Positions 37,628 through 46,288 are shown, counted from the stretch's first letter. The stretch is DNA of 64,000 bases from Candidatus Leptovillus gracilis (GCA_016716065.1 JADJXA010000027.1:62001-126000), one strand, 5' to 3'. Made by a program: numbers and translations. The notes: a model not told the origin generated them from the sequence alone.

Positions 37628-37656
37628 TTGATAGTATTAATTATTGATAGTATCAA
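37628..37656. promoter_or_regulatory. Twin palindromic operator upstream of marR
   Basis: TTGATAGTATTAA (37628-37640) and TTGATAGTATCAA (37644-37656) are near-identical 13-bp palindromes with starts 16 bp apart, in AT-rich DNA directly before the MarR ribosome site. They are the expected type of site for a MarR dimer pair. Confidence 0.75.
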
Positions 37657-37769
37657 TTATATAACCGGCAAAAGAAATGTCAATTCCGCTTGGATAGTTT
37701 GGTCGCGGCCAACGTTAGCCGGATTGTGGAGGGCCGGGTAGCAGCTGGTAGATGACAAGACGGGTCATT

Positions 37770-37934
37770 CTAATTGTCGTTGACAGTACCACTTTGCTGC
37801 TCCATGAGCGGGACGACTCGTTGGCTGTGAGCCGCGTCATCTTGCAAAAGGTGATTGAGGGTTTCACAGAGCAGGGTAATCATGTCACCTGCTTTGCCGT
37901 GCCTCTCGTCAGAAACTCTCGTCTATTCTAAAAT
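37770..37934 (-). pseudogene. Unidentified gene remnant upstream of marR
   Basis: About 50 minus-strand codons read as plausible protein (GKAGDMITLLCETLNHLL, then QDDAAHSQRVVPLMEQQSG) and end at 37770. A stop sits just upstream. It may be the C-terminal piece of a gene broken when the recombinase cassette arrived. The rest of 37657-38000 holds nothing I recognise. Confidence 0.4.
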
Positions 37935-38000
37935 GAGCTTCGACTATGATCGGCAATCTCTATCCTTGCTGCGCGACCCTGCTTTGGTGGCTGTCGGCCT

Positions 38001-39206
38001 TCATCCTGCTGACTGGCTTCGCCGCCACCGCCGCTGGTCAGATTGGGCCACCGCCCGCTTTGCCCTGGCGTGCCCTGACATCCACACCCTGGCCGATGTC
38101 CCTACCGGCGCGCAGCGGGTCAGCGACCCCATCGGCGCGACTATACCATCGGCTGCCGCCAACAGCGCCCGACCCTTGCCCGCCGTGCCGCGAGCCGAAA
38201 AAGGCAAAGCACGCGAACCGAGATTGACCAGCGGCTGCGCCGGGTTGGCAAAGGGAGTGGCCTGCCAGTTTTGCGCCAAACGTTCCTGATTATCCATATA
38301 CACCTCCCAGGTAATATAGCCGGGAAAGGCATCCCGCCGCAAGACCTGCCACTCCGTCGGCGGCAGCCGCCCGCCATAACGTGCGCTCGGCGCGCCCGGC
38401 AGCTCCTCCCGCCGCCGCTGACCATAGGCATACACCCCGGCATAAGCGGGCAGCTTCAAAATCTGGTACACCTGCCCGTAACTCGGCTTCGTCCAGACAA
38501 TAATGGCCTGCCCCACCAGATTGCGGTCCTGGCGCGGCAGGCGCAAGCCAGCCGTTTGCAGATGGCAGAGTACCGCATGGGCGCTGCCCAGCCGCCGAAA
38601 CAAGCGGAACACCTGCCGGATACTGGTCTGCACCTGCTCGTCCGGCGTCAGGATAACCTGACCATTGGGCAGCCGTTCATAACCAACAGGCAGGCGCAGC
38701 GCCAGTTCACCCCGTTTGGCTTTGTTCAGGCGCGCCGCCTGCATCTGTTGACGCATGACATGCCACTGCGCCTCCGAAAAAGTGCCCTTGACGCCGAGCA
38801 GCAGGCGGTCATCATAAGCGCGGGGATTGTAGACACCGCCGCTGTCACTGACCAGAACGTGATTGAAGGCGGCCAGGTCGAGCAGTTGATACCAGTCGGC
38901 GCAGTTGCGTGCCAGACGGGAGACATCCGTCACCAGGAGTATGCCGACTTTGCCGGTGCCCACATCGGTGAAGAGGCGTTGAAAGCCAAAGCGGTCACTG
39001 CGGCTGACAGCCGATTTGCCCAGGTCATCGTCAATGATATGGATGCGGGCGTCGGGCCAGCCCAGGGTGCGGGCGCGGGCGGCAAGCTGATATTGCAGGT
39101 CCTGGGATTCCTGGTGTTCGGCCACCTGGCGCAACGTAGATTGACGGACGTAGATGTAGGCCCAGCGCTGAAGATGCTGGTCATTGATCTTGGGATGAGG
39201 GGTCAT
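38001..39206 (-). CDS. Large serine recombinase, C-terminus degraded
   Basis: The N-terminal resolvase domain carries the catalytic Ser in YVRQSTLRQV (~22) and the conserved VSRLARN and FNHVLVSDSGGVYNP segments. The recombinase domain follows (LRLPVGYERLPNGQV, KLPAYAGVYAYGQRR, PGYITWEVYMDNQERLAQN). After ~residue 350 the sequence becomes Arg/Ala-rich with no CxxC zinc ribbon and no long coiled coil. The C terminus therefore looks replaced or frameshifted. Two small genes directly upstream form a recognisable cassette. It should cut attachment-type sites, but the missing zinc ribbon makes activity doubtful. Confidence 0.85.
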   Translation of the reverse strand: MTPHPKINDQHLQRWAYIYVRQSTLRQVAEHQESQDLQYQLAARARTLGWPDARIHIIDDDLGKSAVSRSDRFGFQRLFTDVGTGKVGILLVTDVSRLARNCADWYQLLDLAAFNHVLVSDSGGVYNPRAYDDRLLLGVKGTFSEAQWHVMRQQMQAARLNKAKRGELALRLPVGYERLPNGQVILTPDEQVQTSIRQVFRLFRRLGSAHAVLCHLQTAGLRLPRQDRNLVGQAIIVWTKPSYGQVYQILKLPAYAGVYAYGQRRREELPGAPSARYGGRLPPTEWQVLRRDAFPGYITWEVYMDNQERLAQNWQATPFANPAQPLVNLGSRALPFSARGTAGKGRALLAAADGIVAPMGSLTRCAPVGTSARVWMSGHARAKRAVAQSDQRRWRRSQSAG

Positions 39207-39360
39207 GAGGGGTCTCCTGTGCCGGCAGTGCGGCTGTGCGGCGCTTCTCGGCCGTCAGATATTGGTAAAGCAGGGCAGCCAGTAGTTGGCTCAACTCCTG
39301 CTGCCGGGTCGGCGGCAGGGATTCCCAGACCAGTTGAAAGGGGGGTGTTTGGGGTGGCAT
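39181..39360 (-). CDS. Small accessory protein of the recombinase cassette
   Basis: The 59-residue product (MPPQTPPFQLVWESLPPTRQ, then QELSQLLAALLYQYLTAE) overlaps the recombinase start by 26 nt. Short proteins of this composition commonly precede such recombinases in my recollection. It could help assemble the synaptic complex, but no function is established. Confidence 0.6.
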   Translation of the reverse strand: MPPQTPPFQLVWESLPPTRQQELSQLLAALLYQYLTAEKRRTAALPAQETPHDPSSQDQ

Positions 39361-39649
39361 GGCAGTTCTCCTCGGGATTATGAGATTGCAGGATTTGTAC
39401 CAGTCTAGCCAATGCCAGCAGGGTATGGATATGAACCAGCGGCCCTGGCGGCTGGGCCGGGAGTGGGGCGGCAGGCAGGGATTCGGTCTCGTCCGGGACA
39501 GGGGAAGCCCAGGTCTGGGGAATGCTGACCGTGCCAATTTGGGGGTGACTGATGAGGTAACGAGGGGTACCACCGCCCCGAGAACGGATGGTTCGTTTAA
39601 CGGCTGCCGTTTGTCCCGCCAGGGGATGATTTGGATGTATAATCCGCAC
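39203..39649 (-). CDS. DUF5372-like protein of the recombinase cassette
   Basis: The protein starts MRIIHPNHPLAGQTAAVKRTIRS and continues PRYLISHPQIGTVSIPQTWAS. This matches the short DUF5372-type family that precedes serine recombinases (family name from memory, moderate certainty). Its second half overlaps the 59-residue gene in another frame. The true C terminus may therefore lie near residue 95, with later residues only read-through of the neighbour. Confidence 0.55.
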   Translation of the reverse strand: MRIIHPNHPLAGQTAAVKRTIRSRGGGTPRYLISHPQIGTVSIPQTWASPVPDETESLPAAPLPAQPPGPLVHIHTLLALARLVQILQSHNPEENCHATPNTPLSTGLGIPAADPAAGVEPTTGCPALPISDGREAPHSRTAGTGDPS

Positions 39650-39675
39650 AACCCGCGGGGGTTCTATCGTTATAG

Positions 39676-40413
39676 GGGTTTTATTTACGCTTTGTCCCCC
39701 TCAACCTGATCGACCCCACGGGCCATAGGGAGTGTGGTGCATCCGACGATTGTAGCGAGCCATTACCACACACTTCCGGGTTTCAAGAGGCTCTCTTAAA
39801 TGCGTGGAATTACTATGAAGATAATTTTGACCTACCTTTTGAAGGGAGCCAAAATATAACGCAAGGCTTCGGGCCAAGCCATGATGGGGTTGATTATGGT
39901 GGGGGATTTTCAGTGCATGCCCCAGCAGAGGGAGAGGTAGTACAAGATAGATTTAGAGACCCACCCGCAGGGATGTGGATGATCCAAAACAGAACGACTG
40001 GAGATATCCTTACATGGTCACGTTGGCGTACTGATCCTGGATGGCAAGGAGAGTTATACGAATCCGATCGAGGCAGTGATGGTTTACTGGAACCCGAGAG
40101 GTTATTACAAACTGGAGAGTGGGAAGATATACGAGACGGTAATCCGAACACTGAGGCTAACTGGAGCCACAGCTCTGGAACTATGATCCAGGTCAACCAT
40201 GCCTATGGTTTGGCTACTACTTATATTCATACTGTCCCAGCCTTAACAGTTGGTCAGCAAGTGCAACAAGGTGACATTGTAGGGGAAACAGCCAATAATG
40301 GGTGGAGTTCTGGAACCCATATTCATTACAGGCTAGAGTTTACGTATAGTGGCAGAACGATTTATTTGAACCCATTAACCCCACCCCGCCAAATCGTTCA
40401 TTTATTACCTTAA
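39676..40413 (+). CDS. Orphan RHS C-terminal tip with M23 metallopeptidase domain (5'-truncated)
   Basis: No start codon is evident; the frame opens after a stop at 39673. It begins PLNLIDPTGH, the conserved end of RHS/YD-repeat core domains, then ~55 residues, then an M23 (lysostaphin-type) peptidase: QGFGPSHDGVDYGG (first His and Asp), VHAPAEGEVV and a final THIHYRLEF (HxH). All metal ligands are present. In RHS proteins the part after the core is the variable effector, so this looks like a peptidoglycan-hydrolase tip cut away from its RHS body. The recombinase cassette ends within ~30 bp of the break. It is AT-rich compared with the genome. Confidence 0.72.
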   Translation, partial: GFYLRFVPLNLIDPTGHRECGASDDCSEPLPHTSGFQEALLNAWNYYEDNFDLPFEGSQNITQGFGPSHDGVDYGGGFSVHAPAEGEVVQDRFRDPPAGMWMIQNRTTGDILTWSRWRTDPGWQGELYESDRGSDGLLEPERLLQTGEWEDIRDGNPNTEANWSHSSGTMIQVNHAYGLATTYIHTVPALTVGQQVQQGDIVGETANNGWSSGTHIHYRLEFTYSGRTIYLNPLTPPRQIVHLLP

Positions 40414-40437
40414 TGAAGCCAAACGGGAGATATAAAA

Positions 40438-41733
40438 ATGAAATCACCATTCAGGAAAACTGTTCGTTTGAATCTTCTCAATAATTTGTTATTTATGACA
40501 TTATTGTTTGTTGCTTGTGAAGCGGCATCAGTAGCTGAGACAACAACCGTAACTCAAGAAAGAGATTTGGGTAATGCTCCAATTATCTCGGCAACTCCAC
40601 AGAAAATATCTACGATAAAGGCCACTGTAACGATTACTCCTGTGAATACAGAAACGTTACCTGCGCCAACCATGACTACTTCACCTTCAGATACGCCTTC
40701 ACCACAGCCTACCCAGACATTCATGCCGACCCCCTCACCTCTTGGTGGCTGGCTAGTGTTTGAGTCTGCACACGAAGATACAAATGGAGATGATCTGATT
40801 GATATTTCCGACAACATTCATATATACAGCATGAACCTGAGTACAAACGAATTGGTCCAATTGACGTATGACAGTCATAGAGACACACTACCTTCCTGGT
40901 CACCTGATAGGAGTGAAATAGTTTTTGCCTCTAATAGGAGTGGAAATGCTGACTTATACGTCATGAATGCGGATGGCTCTAATTTGCGGCAGCTAACCCA
41001 CACACCAGAAAATGAAACAACACCTATTTGGACAACAAATGGGCAGCAAATCATCTATGTTTTAGTTCGGACGCTCGAATATGGCTTGCAAGAAAGCCAC
41101 TTGTACATAATGTCAGCGAGCGGTGAAAATAATCATCAACTTGTTAACCTGCCTGGGAATAGTATTGATCCAGACTTGTCTCCAGACGGTCGATTTCTGG
41201 CATATACACAGAAGGAACCTGTCTTGTTCGAAGAGGAAACTCGCACCAGAACGGTGGTTTATCTTTACGATATGCAGTCAGGCAAAAATATCCGTATCAC
41301 ATCTTCGGCATTTGAATCCGACAGAGGGCAGTTTCAGAAAGCAAAATGGTTACCTCGTGAAGGTTGGTATCTCTCTATGCTTCAAGTACCAGGCGACATG
41401 AATCCTGTCGGCCTGAAAGTATTTGAATTAACCTGGGATGATGAAGCACCTTTACTCCAGCAAGTACTAGAATTTGATGAGGGATCAGGAAATTATACTT
41501 GGGGACCTAATGGCGAATGTCTCATATCAGCTGATTATCGCACCCTTATTAATGAAGAGGGTGAAGCTATCATGACAACTGACCTTTTCACGATACCAAT
41601 CACAATTCCCGAACCTCAAACACAACTACAAGTAGATCCGGCCATGCAAAGATCCGAACATGTTCTTCAAGGAGAAGGAACTTGGCTTACAAATGATCCT
41701 TATTATGAAGGGAATCTCGATTGGGCGCCTTGA
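40438..41733 (+). CDS. Lipoprotein with TolB/PD40-type beta-propeller
   Basis: The 431-residue product has a signal peptide with lipobox LFVAC, a Thr/Pro-rich linker (SPSDTPSPQPTQT) and a propeller with PD40 repeats (LPSWSPDRSEIVFASNRSGNADLYVMNADGSNLRQLT; DPDLSPDGRFLAYT). Its start is 24 bp after the M23-tip stop, with a GGGAGAT site. A lipoprotein outside the membrane is well placed to bind or neutralise a peptidoglycan hydrolase, so an immunity role is possible. TolB-like propellers are also common sensors. The gene is AT-rich and has no ACGGCCGT site. Confidence 0.78.
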   Translation: MKSPFRKTVRLNLLNNLLFMTLLFVACEAASVAETTTVTQERDLGNAPIISATPQKISTIKATVTITPVNTETLPAPTMTTSPSDTPSPQPTQTFMPTPSPLGGWLVFESAHEDTNGDDLIDISDNIHIYSMNLSTNELVQLTYDSHRDTLPSWSPDRSEIVFASNRSGNADLYVMNADGSNLRQLTHTPENETTPIWTTNGQQIIYVLVRTLEYGLQESHLYIMSASGENNHQLVNLPGNSIDPDLSPDGRFLAYTQKEPVLFEEETRTRTVVYLYDMQSGKNIRITSSAFESDRGQFQKAKWLPREGWYLSMLQVPGDMNPVGLKVFELTWDDEAPLLQQVLEFDEGSGNYTWGPNGECLISADYRTLINEEGEAIMTTDLFTIPITIPEPQTQLQVDPAMQRSEHVLQGEGTWLTNDPYYEGNLDWAP

Positions 41734-41927
41734 TGAGAGTTCAAATAGATTTAGGGGACATCCCCTGCTCTGGATAGGTCTTCTATTTGCCGTTGAGCGC
41801 CCTCCTGCTGGGGCGAGGTCTCCATTTGGCTGCTGTGGCTGCCTCTCAGCCCGTAGGGATGCTCTCCAGACCTGGCCACGCCCCGCTGGCCATTCTCCAA
41901 GAATTGGTGTAGGTAGTATTGAGTGAT

Positions 41928-42042
41928 AACGGCCGTTCTGCCCACAGTTCATCAAGTTCAGCCAGGGGATGGGGGGGAAACGGCCGTGCTGCCCACTATT
42001 CATCAAGTTTAGCCAGGCGGTGGGGTGGGAAACGGCCGTTGC
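41928..42042. repeat. 51-bp tandem duplication carrying ACGGCCGT
   Basis: Two 51-bp units (41941-41991 and 41992-42042) share CCCAC-n-TTCATCAAGTT and end in AAACGGCCGT. A third ACGGCCGT with the same right flank precedes them at 41929. The duplication breakpoints coincide with the palindrome. Confidence 0.8.
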
Positions 42043-42182
42043 CACAACCTCTTCTGTAGCTGCATCACCCGCCGGGACAACGGCTGTATCGCCGGAAAAG
42101 TCGCGCAAAGCCATCACCAACGCCGCGATCACCAGCACAAAATAGAGACAGCAAACAACAGAAACGGGACTTGTTGGCGCAT
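41940..42182 (-). pseudogene. Remnant of a small membrane protein gene
   Basis: ATG at 42182 begins MRQQVPFLLFAVSI. After a one-base loss in an A/T run (~42139) the helix continues in another frame as FVLVIAALVMALRDFSGD and then TAVVPAGDAATEE. The frame then enters the 51-bp duplication (WLNLMN repeated). It looks like a decayed signal-anchor protein. The remaining DNA from 41734 to 41927 and from 42183 to 42322 holds no gene I recognise. Confidence 0.5.
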
Positions 42183-42322
42183 GACGCCATAGTGTAACGA
42201 ATCATGGCCTTGAAAGCGAACGGCCGTTTGCCTACAGACGCAAACTTGGTTACTCTTTGAATTCATGTTGTCTGTCCCTCTGCCTCTTTACGCCTTGTGT
42301 TCAATTTTTTTACCGGAGACTG

Positions 42323-42410
42323 CATGAGTGGTTTAATCCACCACCACGAATAAAAACCCTGGGAGCGCAGGCGTCTCGCCTGCCAGGGCGGGCGAGACGT
42401 CCGCGCTCCC
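42323..42410 (+). repeat. CACCACGAATGAAAACCCTGG hairpin repeat, copy B
   Basis: A full copy: the CACCACCACGAAT box, then a long imperfect hairpin with arms GGGAGCGCAGGCGTCTCGCC and the complementary GACGTCCGCGCTCCC. It ends 18 bp before the start codon of the ABC exporter gene, with the AGGAGG ribosome site directly after the hairpin. Confidence 0.85.
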
Positions 42411-42428
42411 GTTTACGAAGGAGGTTCA

Positions 42429-44207
42429 ATGCTTGCATCATTCCGTCGTTTGTTGGTCATTTATAAAGGCTATCGTTTCCGGCTCATCGTCTCCCAGGCG
42501 CTGCTCATGGTTTCCGCCCTGTCTACCATCGGCGTGGCTACCCTCAACCAGCGCATGATCAACGAGGGGCTGCTGGCGCAAAACGTCCAGGTGATCATCA
42601 CCACTGGCATTACCATGTCGCTGCTGGCGGTTGTGTCCGGGTTGGCGATGGCGGGCACGGCCGTTTTCGCCGTCTTTTTTGCCCAGGGCACCGCCTACCT
42701 GCTGCGCGCCGAGCTGTACCACAAAATCCAGACCTTCTCTTTTGCCAATTTCGACCAGTTTCGCACCGGCAATCTCATGGTGCGCCTCAGCACCGACGTC
42801 AACCAGATCGCCAACGCCGTGTTGTATTCGGTGATTCTGGTCATGTATGCGCCCTTTATGGTGATTGTGGCCTATACGCTGGCAATCATCCGCACGCCCA
42901 GCCTGGTCTGGATTTTGTTGGTGGTCACGCTGGTTGTGCTGGTGGTCATGGCCGTCATCGTGCCGCAAATCTTCCGCGCTTACAACCAGCGGCAAAAGCG
43001 GCTGAGTGACCTGAACGACACCTTGCAAGAAAACCTGGCCGGGGTGCGCGTGGTCAAAGCCTTTGTGCGCGAAGAATTAGAAAAAGAGCGTTTTGCCCGA
43101 CGCGCCGACGATTTACGCCAACCTGCCTTTGCCGCTGCTTTCCGCGTGGCCCTGCTCAATCCCTTGCTCGCCGCTATCGCCCAGATTTCCATCGGCGCGG
43201 CCATCTGGATTGGCGGCACGCAGGTGTTAAGCAGCACGGCGCTGAGCGTGGGTGAACTGGTGACGTTTACGCAATATCTGGCGCAAGTGGTCACGCCGCT
43301 GGCGCTCATGGCCGTTGTTGTGCCCTTTATTTTGCGTGGCGATGCGTCGGCGGAGCGGTTGTTTGAGGTGTACGACGCGCCGCCGCTGGTGCAAGACAGG
43401 CCTGATGCGCGCACGTTGGCTGTAACGGCCGTGCAAGGCCGCGTATCCTTCGAAAACGTCAGCTTCGCTTTCCGCCGGCCGGATGGCAAATTCGACCCGC
43501 CGGCGATCAAAAACATCAACCTGACGGTCGAGCCGGGTGAACGCATCGGCATCCTCGGCGCAACCGGCGCGGGCAAGTCGGCGCTGGTGAATTTGCTGCC
43601 CCGCTTTTACGATGTAACCGAAGGGCGCATCACCATTGACGGCGTGGACGTGCGCGACGTGACGCAAGAAAATTTGCGGCAGATTGTGGGCATTGCCTTA
43701 CAAGAGGCGGTGCTGTTCCAGGGCAACGTGCGCTTTAACCTGAAGTTCGCCAATCCCGACGCAGAAGACGAAGTGATGATCGCCGCCGCGCAGGCCGCCG
43801 ATTCCTTCGGTTTTGTGAGCAATTTACCGGAGAAGTGGGATGCGCCGGTAGCGCGGCGCGGCTACAACTTCTCCGGTGGGCAGCGGCAGCGGCTGGCGAT
43901 TACGCGCACGCTGGCGGCGGAACCCCGCGTCCTGGTGCTGGACGACAGCACCAGCGCGTTGGACGTAGCCACAGAGAGCCGCGTCCAGGGCGCGATCCCC
44001 GGCTTTAGCAACAATGTCACCACCATTTACATCGCCCAACGCATCAGCGCCGTGATTGATCTGGACAAGATTGTTTTGATGGAAAATGGCGAAATTGTGG
44101 CCAGCGGCACGCACGAATCGCTGCTGGCCGACAATGCTTTGTATCAACAGATTTATGAATCGCAGCTTGGCCGCGACGTAACGGCCGGTTTGGAGGTAGC
44201 GGCATGA
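42429..44207 (+). CDS. Heterodimeric ABC exporter subunit with degenerate ATP site
   Basis: The 592-residue product has six helices (residues ~15-320) and a nucleotide-binding domain: Walker A GATGAGKSA, signature NFSGGQRQRL, Walker B VLVLDDSTS and switch IYIAQRIS. The catalytic Glu is replaced by Asp (~506) and the switch His by Gln (~537). This is the pattern of the inactive-site half of exporters such as TM287/288. Its stop overlaps the ATG of the second half by 4 bp. Together they would export lipids or drugs through the membrane. The hairpin repeat just before its ribosome site may set expression. Confidence 0.93.
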   Translation: MLASFRRLLVIYKGYRFRLIVSQALLMVSALSTIGVATLNQRMINEGLLAQNVQVIITTGITMSLLAVVSGLAMAGTAVFAVFFAQGTAYLLRAELYHKIQTFSFANFDQFRTGNLMVRLSTDVNQIANAVLYSVILVMYAPFMVIVAYTLAIIRTPSLVWILLVVTLVVLVVMAVIVPQIFRAYNQRQKRLSDLNDTLQENLAGVRVVKAFVREELEKERFARRADDLRQPAFAAAFRVALLNPLLAAIAQISIGAAIWIGGTQVLSSTALSVGELVTFTQYLAQVVTPLALMAVVVPFILRGDASAERLFEVYDAPPLVQDRPDARTLAVTAVQGRVSFENVSFAFRRPDGKFDPPAIKNINLTVEPGERIGILGATGAGKSALVNLLPRFYDVTEGRITIDGVDVRDVTQENLRQIVGIALQEAVLFQGNVRFNLKFANPDAEDEVMIAAAQAADSFGFVSNLPEKWDAPVARRGYNFSGGQRQRLAITRTLAAEPRVLVLDDSTSALDVATESRVQGAIPGFSNNVTTIYIAQRISAVIDLDKIVLMENGEIVASGTHESLLADNALYQQIYESQLGRDVTAGLEVAA

Positions 44208-46072
44208 CGACGGTAACACGTGAATCCTTTACACTCAAGGGGCGCATCGAAGCCCGCAAACGCACGCCGGTAACGGAGAAAAAAGACGACACGCTGCAAA
44301 TTGTCGGCCGGCTGGTGAATTATATGGCCGGGGGAAAGGACCGTTCCAGGTTTATCATGGCGTTGGTCGTGCGGTTTGGCGCAGTACTGGCCCTGATCGC
44401 CATTCCCACCTTAACCGGCACGGCCATTAATGTGGCGAGTGACCCCAATGGCAGTGTGACCGAGTTGCAGCGCTGGGCCGGCCTGGCGATAGGGGCTGGT
44501 TTTGTGTTTTTGCTTTTGAGCGCGACGGCCGAACGGGTCTTTTCCGGATTGGCGACGCACGGTTTGTACAACTTGCAGCGGGATTTATTCGACCACATGC
44601 AGACGTTGTCGTTGAGCTTTTTTGACCGGCAGCCGTTGGGCGAACTGATGAGCCGGGTGACGAATGATACGGAGACGGTGGCGCTGTTTTATGAAAGCGC
44701 TGTCGCGCAGATGATCCGGGCGCTGTTTCAAATCATGCTGATTATGGTGATGATGGTGCTGGTGAACTGGCGGCTGACGTTGGTGGCGCTGCTGGTGGTG
44801 CCGGTGATATTGGTGTTAACGGCCGTTATCCAACGCATCTCCATGCCTGCCTTCATCAAACTCCAGCAAGAACTGGGCCAGCTCAGCGGCTTTCAGGAAG
44901 AAACCATCTCCGGCCAAAAAGTCATCATCAGCAGCCGCCGCCACGATTGGGCCGAGGAAAAAAACGAAGAGCAGGCCGGTGAAGTGTTCGACGTCGCCAG
45001 CAAGGCCTTCTTCACCTCGTTGCTGCAATTCCCGCTTACCCAATCCATGACCATGTTACAAATCACGCTGGTGTTAACGTTCGGTTCGCTGATGAGCCTG
45101 ACCGGCCAGGCCAACATCGGCCAGGTGATGACGTTTGTCGGCTTTACCGGGCTGTTGGCGTCACCGCTCTCAGAAATCGCCAACCTCACCGCCACGACGT
45201 TGAACGCGGTGGCCGGTGGGCGGCGGGTGTTCGCCATCATAGATGAACAGCCGACAGTGGTGGACGATCCTCAGGCGGCCAATTATGCCTTCAAAGGTGG
45301 CCGCGTGGAGTTCGCCGAAGTAGATTTCAGCTATGTGCCGGGGCGCAAAATTCTCAAGCGCAACAGCTTTGTGGCCGAACCAGGGCAGAAAATCGGCATC
45401 TGCGGGCCAACCGGCGCGGGCAAAAGCACCATCATCAACATCCTGACGCGCTATTACGACCTGGATAGCGGCGCGATTTTTATAGATGGTCAGGACATCA
45501 GCCATCTGACGCAGGCCAGTTTGCGGCAGCAAGTGGGCGTGGTGCTGCAAGAAGCGTTCCTTTTCTCCGACACGGTGATGAACAATCTCAAGTACGCCCG
45601 CGAAGGCGCGACCGACGAGGAGTGCATCGCGGCGGCGAAGCAGGCCAATGCCCATGAATTCATCGTCAACCTGCCGCAAGGCTACGACACAATGATGACC
45701 GAACGCGGCTCGAATCTGAGCCAGGGTCAGCGGCAAATGGTGACGATTGCGCGGGCAATGGTGGCGAATCCGAAGATTTTGGTGCTAGACGAGGCCACGA
45801 GCAACGTGGACACGCGCACGGAAAAGCTCATTCAGGAGGGTTTAAACCGCCTGATGGCCGGACGCACCAGTTTTGTGATTGCCCATCGCCTCAGCACCAT
45901 TCGGGACGCGCACAACATTATGGTGGTCAACGGCGGCGAGGTGGAGGAGTTTGGCCCGCACGAGGAACTGATGGCGAAGAAGGGCTTTTATTTCAATCTG
46001 TACATGAGCCAGTTTAAGGGCAAACTGCCGGGTAGTGAGGCGGTGGATACGAGCGGGTTTGTCAGTACGTGA
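44204..46072 (+). CDS. Heterodimeric ABC exporter subunit with canonical ATP site
   Basis: The 622-residue protein has the same fold as its neighbour: six membrane helices, Walker A GPTGAGKST, signature NLSQGQRQMV, Walker B ILVLDEATS (catalytic Glu ~530) and switch VIAHRLS (His ~561). It supplies the intact catalytic residues, while the partner supplies the degenerate ones. The signature has LSQGQ rather than LSGGQ, a mild variant common in such pairs. ATGA coupling to the upstream gene fits equal expression. Confidence 0.94.
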   Translation: MTTVTRESFTLKGRIEARKRTPVTEKKDDTLQIVGRLVNYMAGGKDRSRFIMALVVRFGAVLALIAIPTLTGTAINVASDPNGSVTELQRWAGLAIGAGFVFLLLSATAERVFSGLATHGLYNLQRDLFDHMQTLSLSFFDRQPLGELMSRVTNDTETVALFYESAVAQMIRALFQIMLIMVMMVLVNWRLTLVALLVVPVILVLTAVIQRISMPAFIKLQQELGQLSGFQEETISGQKVIISSRRHDWAEEKNEEQAGEVFDVASKAFFTSLLQFPLTQSMTMLQITLVLTFGSLMSLTGQANIGQVMTFVGFTGLLASPLSEIANLTATTLNAVAGGRRVFAIIDEQPTVVDDPQAANYAFKGGRVEFAEVDFSYVPGRKILKRNSFVAEPGQKIGICGPTGAGKSTIINILTRYYDLDSGAIFIDGQDISHLTQASLRQQVGVVLQEAFLFSDTVMNNLKYAREGATDEECIAAAKQANAHEFIVNLPQGYDTMMTERGSNLSQGQRQMVTIARAMVANPKILVLDEATSNVDTRTEKLIQEGLNRLMAGRTSFVIAHRLSTIRDAHNIMVVNGGEVEEFGPHEELMAKKGFYFNLYMSQFKGKLPGSEAVDTSGFVST

Positions 46073-46205
46073 GTATTGATTTGGGATTTCGGATTTCGGA
46101 GTGTAGTGGAACGGCAGGGTTCATCAAGCGGAACATCTTCCTTAAAAATTTACGCTGCCATTGTCATGCTGAGCGGAGTCTTCGGAGCGAAGCATCCCGC
46201 TCCTT

Positions 46206-46288
46206 AGCTGGCGGTGCTGATCGTCTTGCACGACCTGAACCTGGCGAGTTTGTACGCCGACCGGGTGGCGCTGTTGGTAGACGGCCGT
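46206..46288 (+). repeat. 83-bp duplicate of a btuD segment
   Basis: Positions 46206-46288 match 58487-58569 inside btuD with two mismatches (46267 and 46273), in the same reading frame (LIVLHDLNLASLYADR). Identity starts at AGCTGG and stops exactly after GACGGCCGT, that is at an ACGGCCGT palindrome. Confidence 0.9.

Noticed and set aside
37855..38289. 144-codon plus-strand frame at the recombinase end
   Set aside because: It runs antisense through the recombinase tail and has no protein-like pattern.
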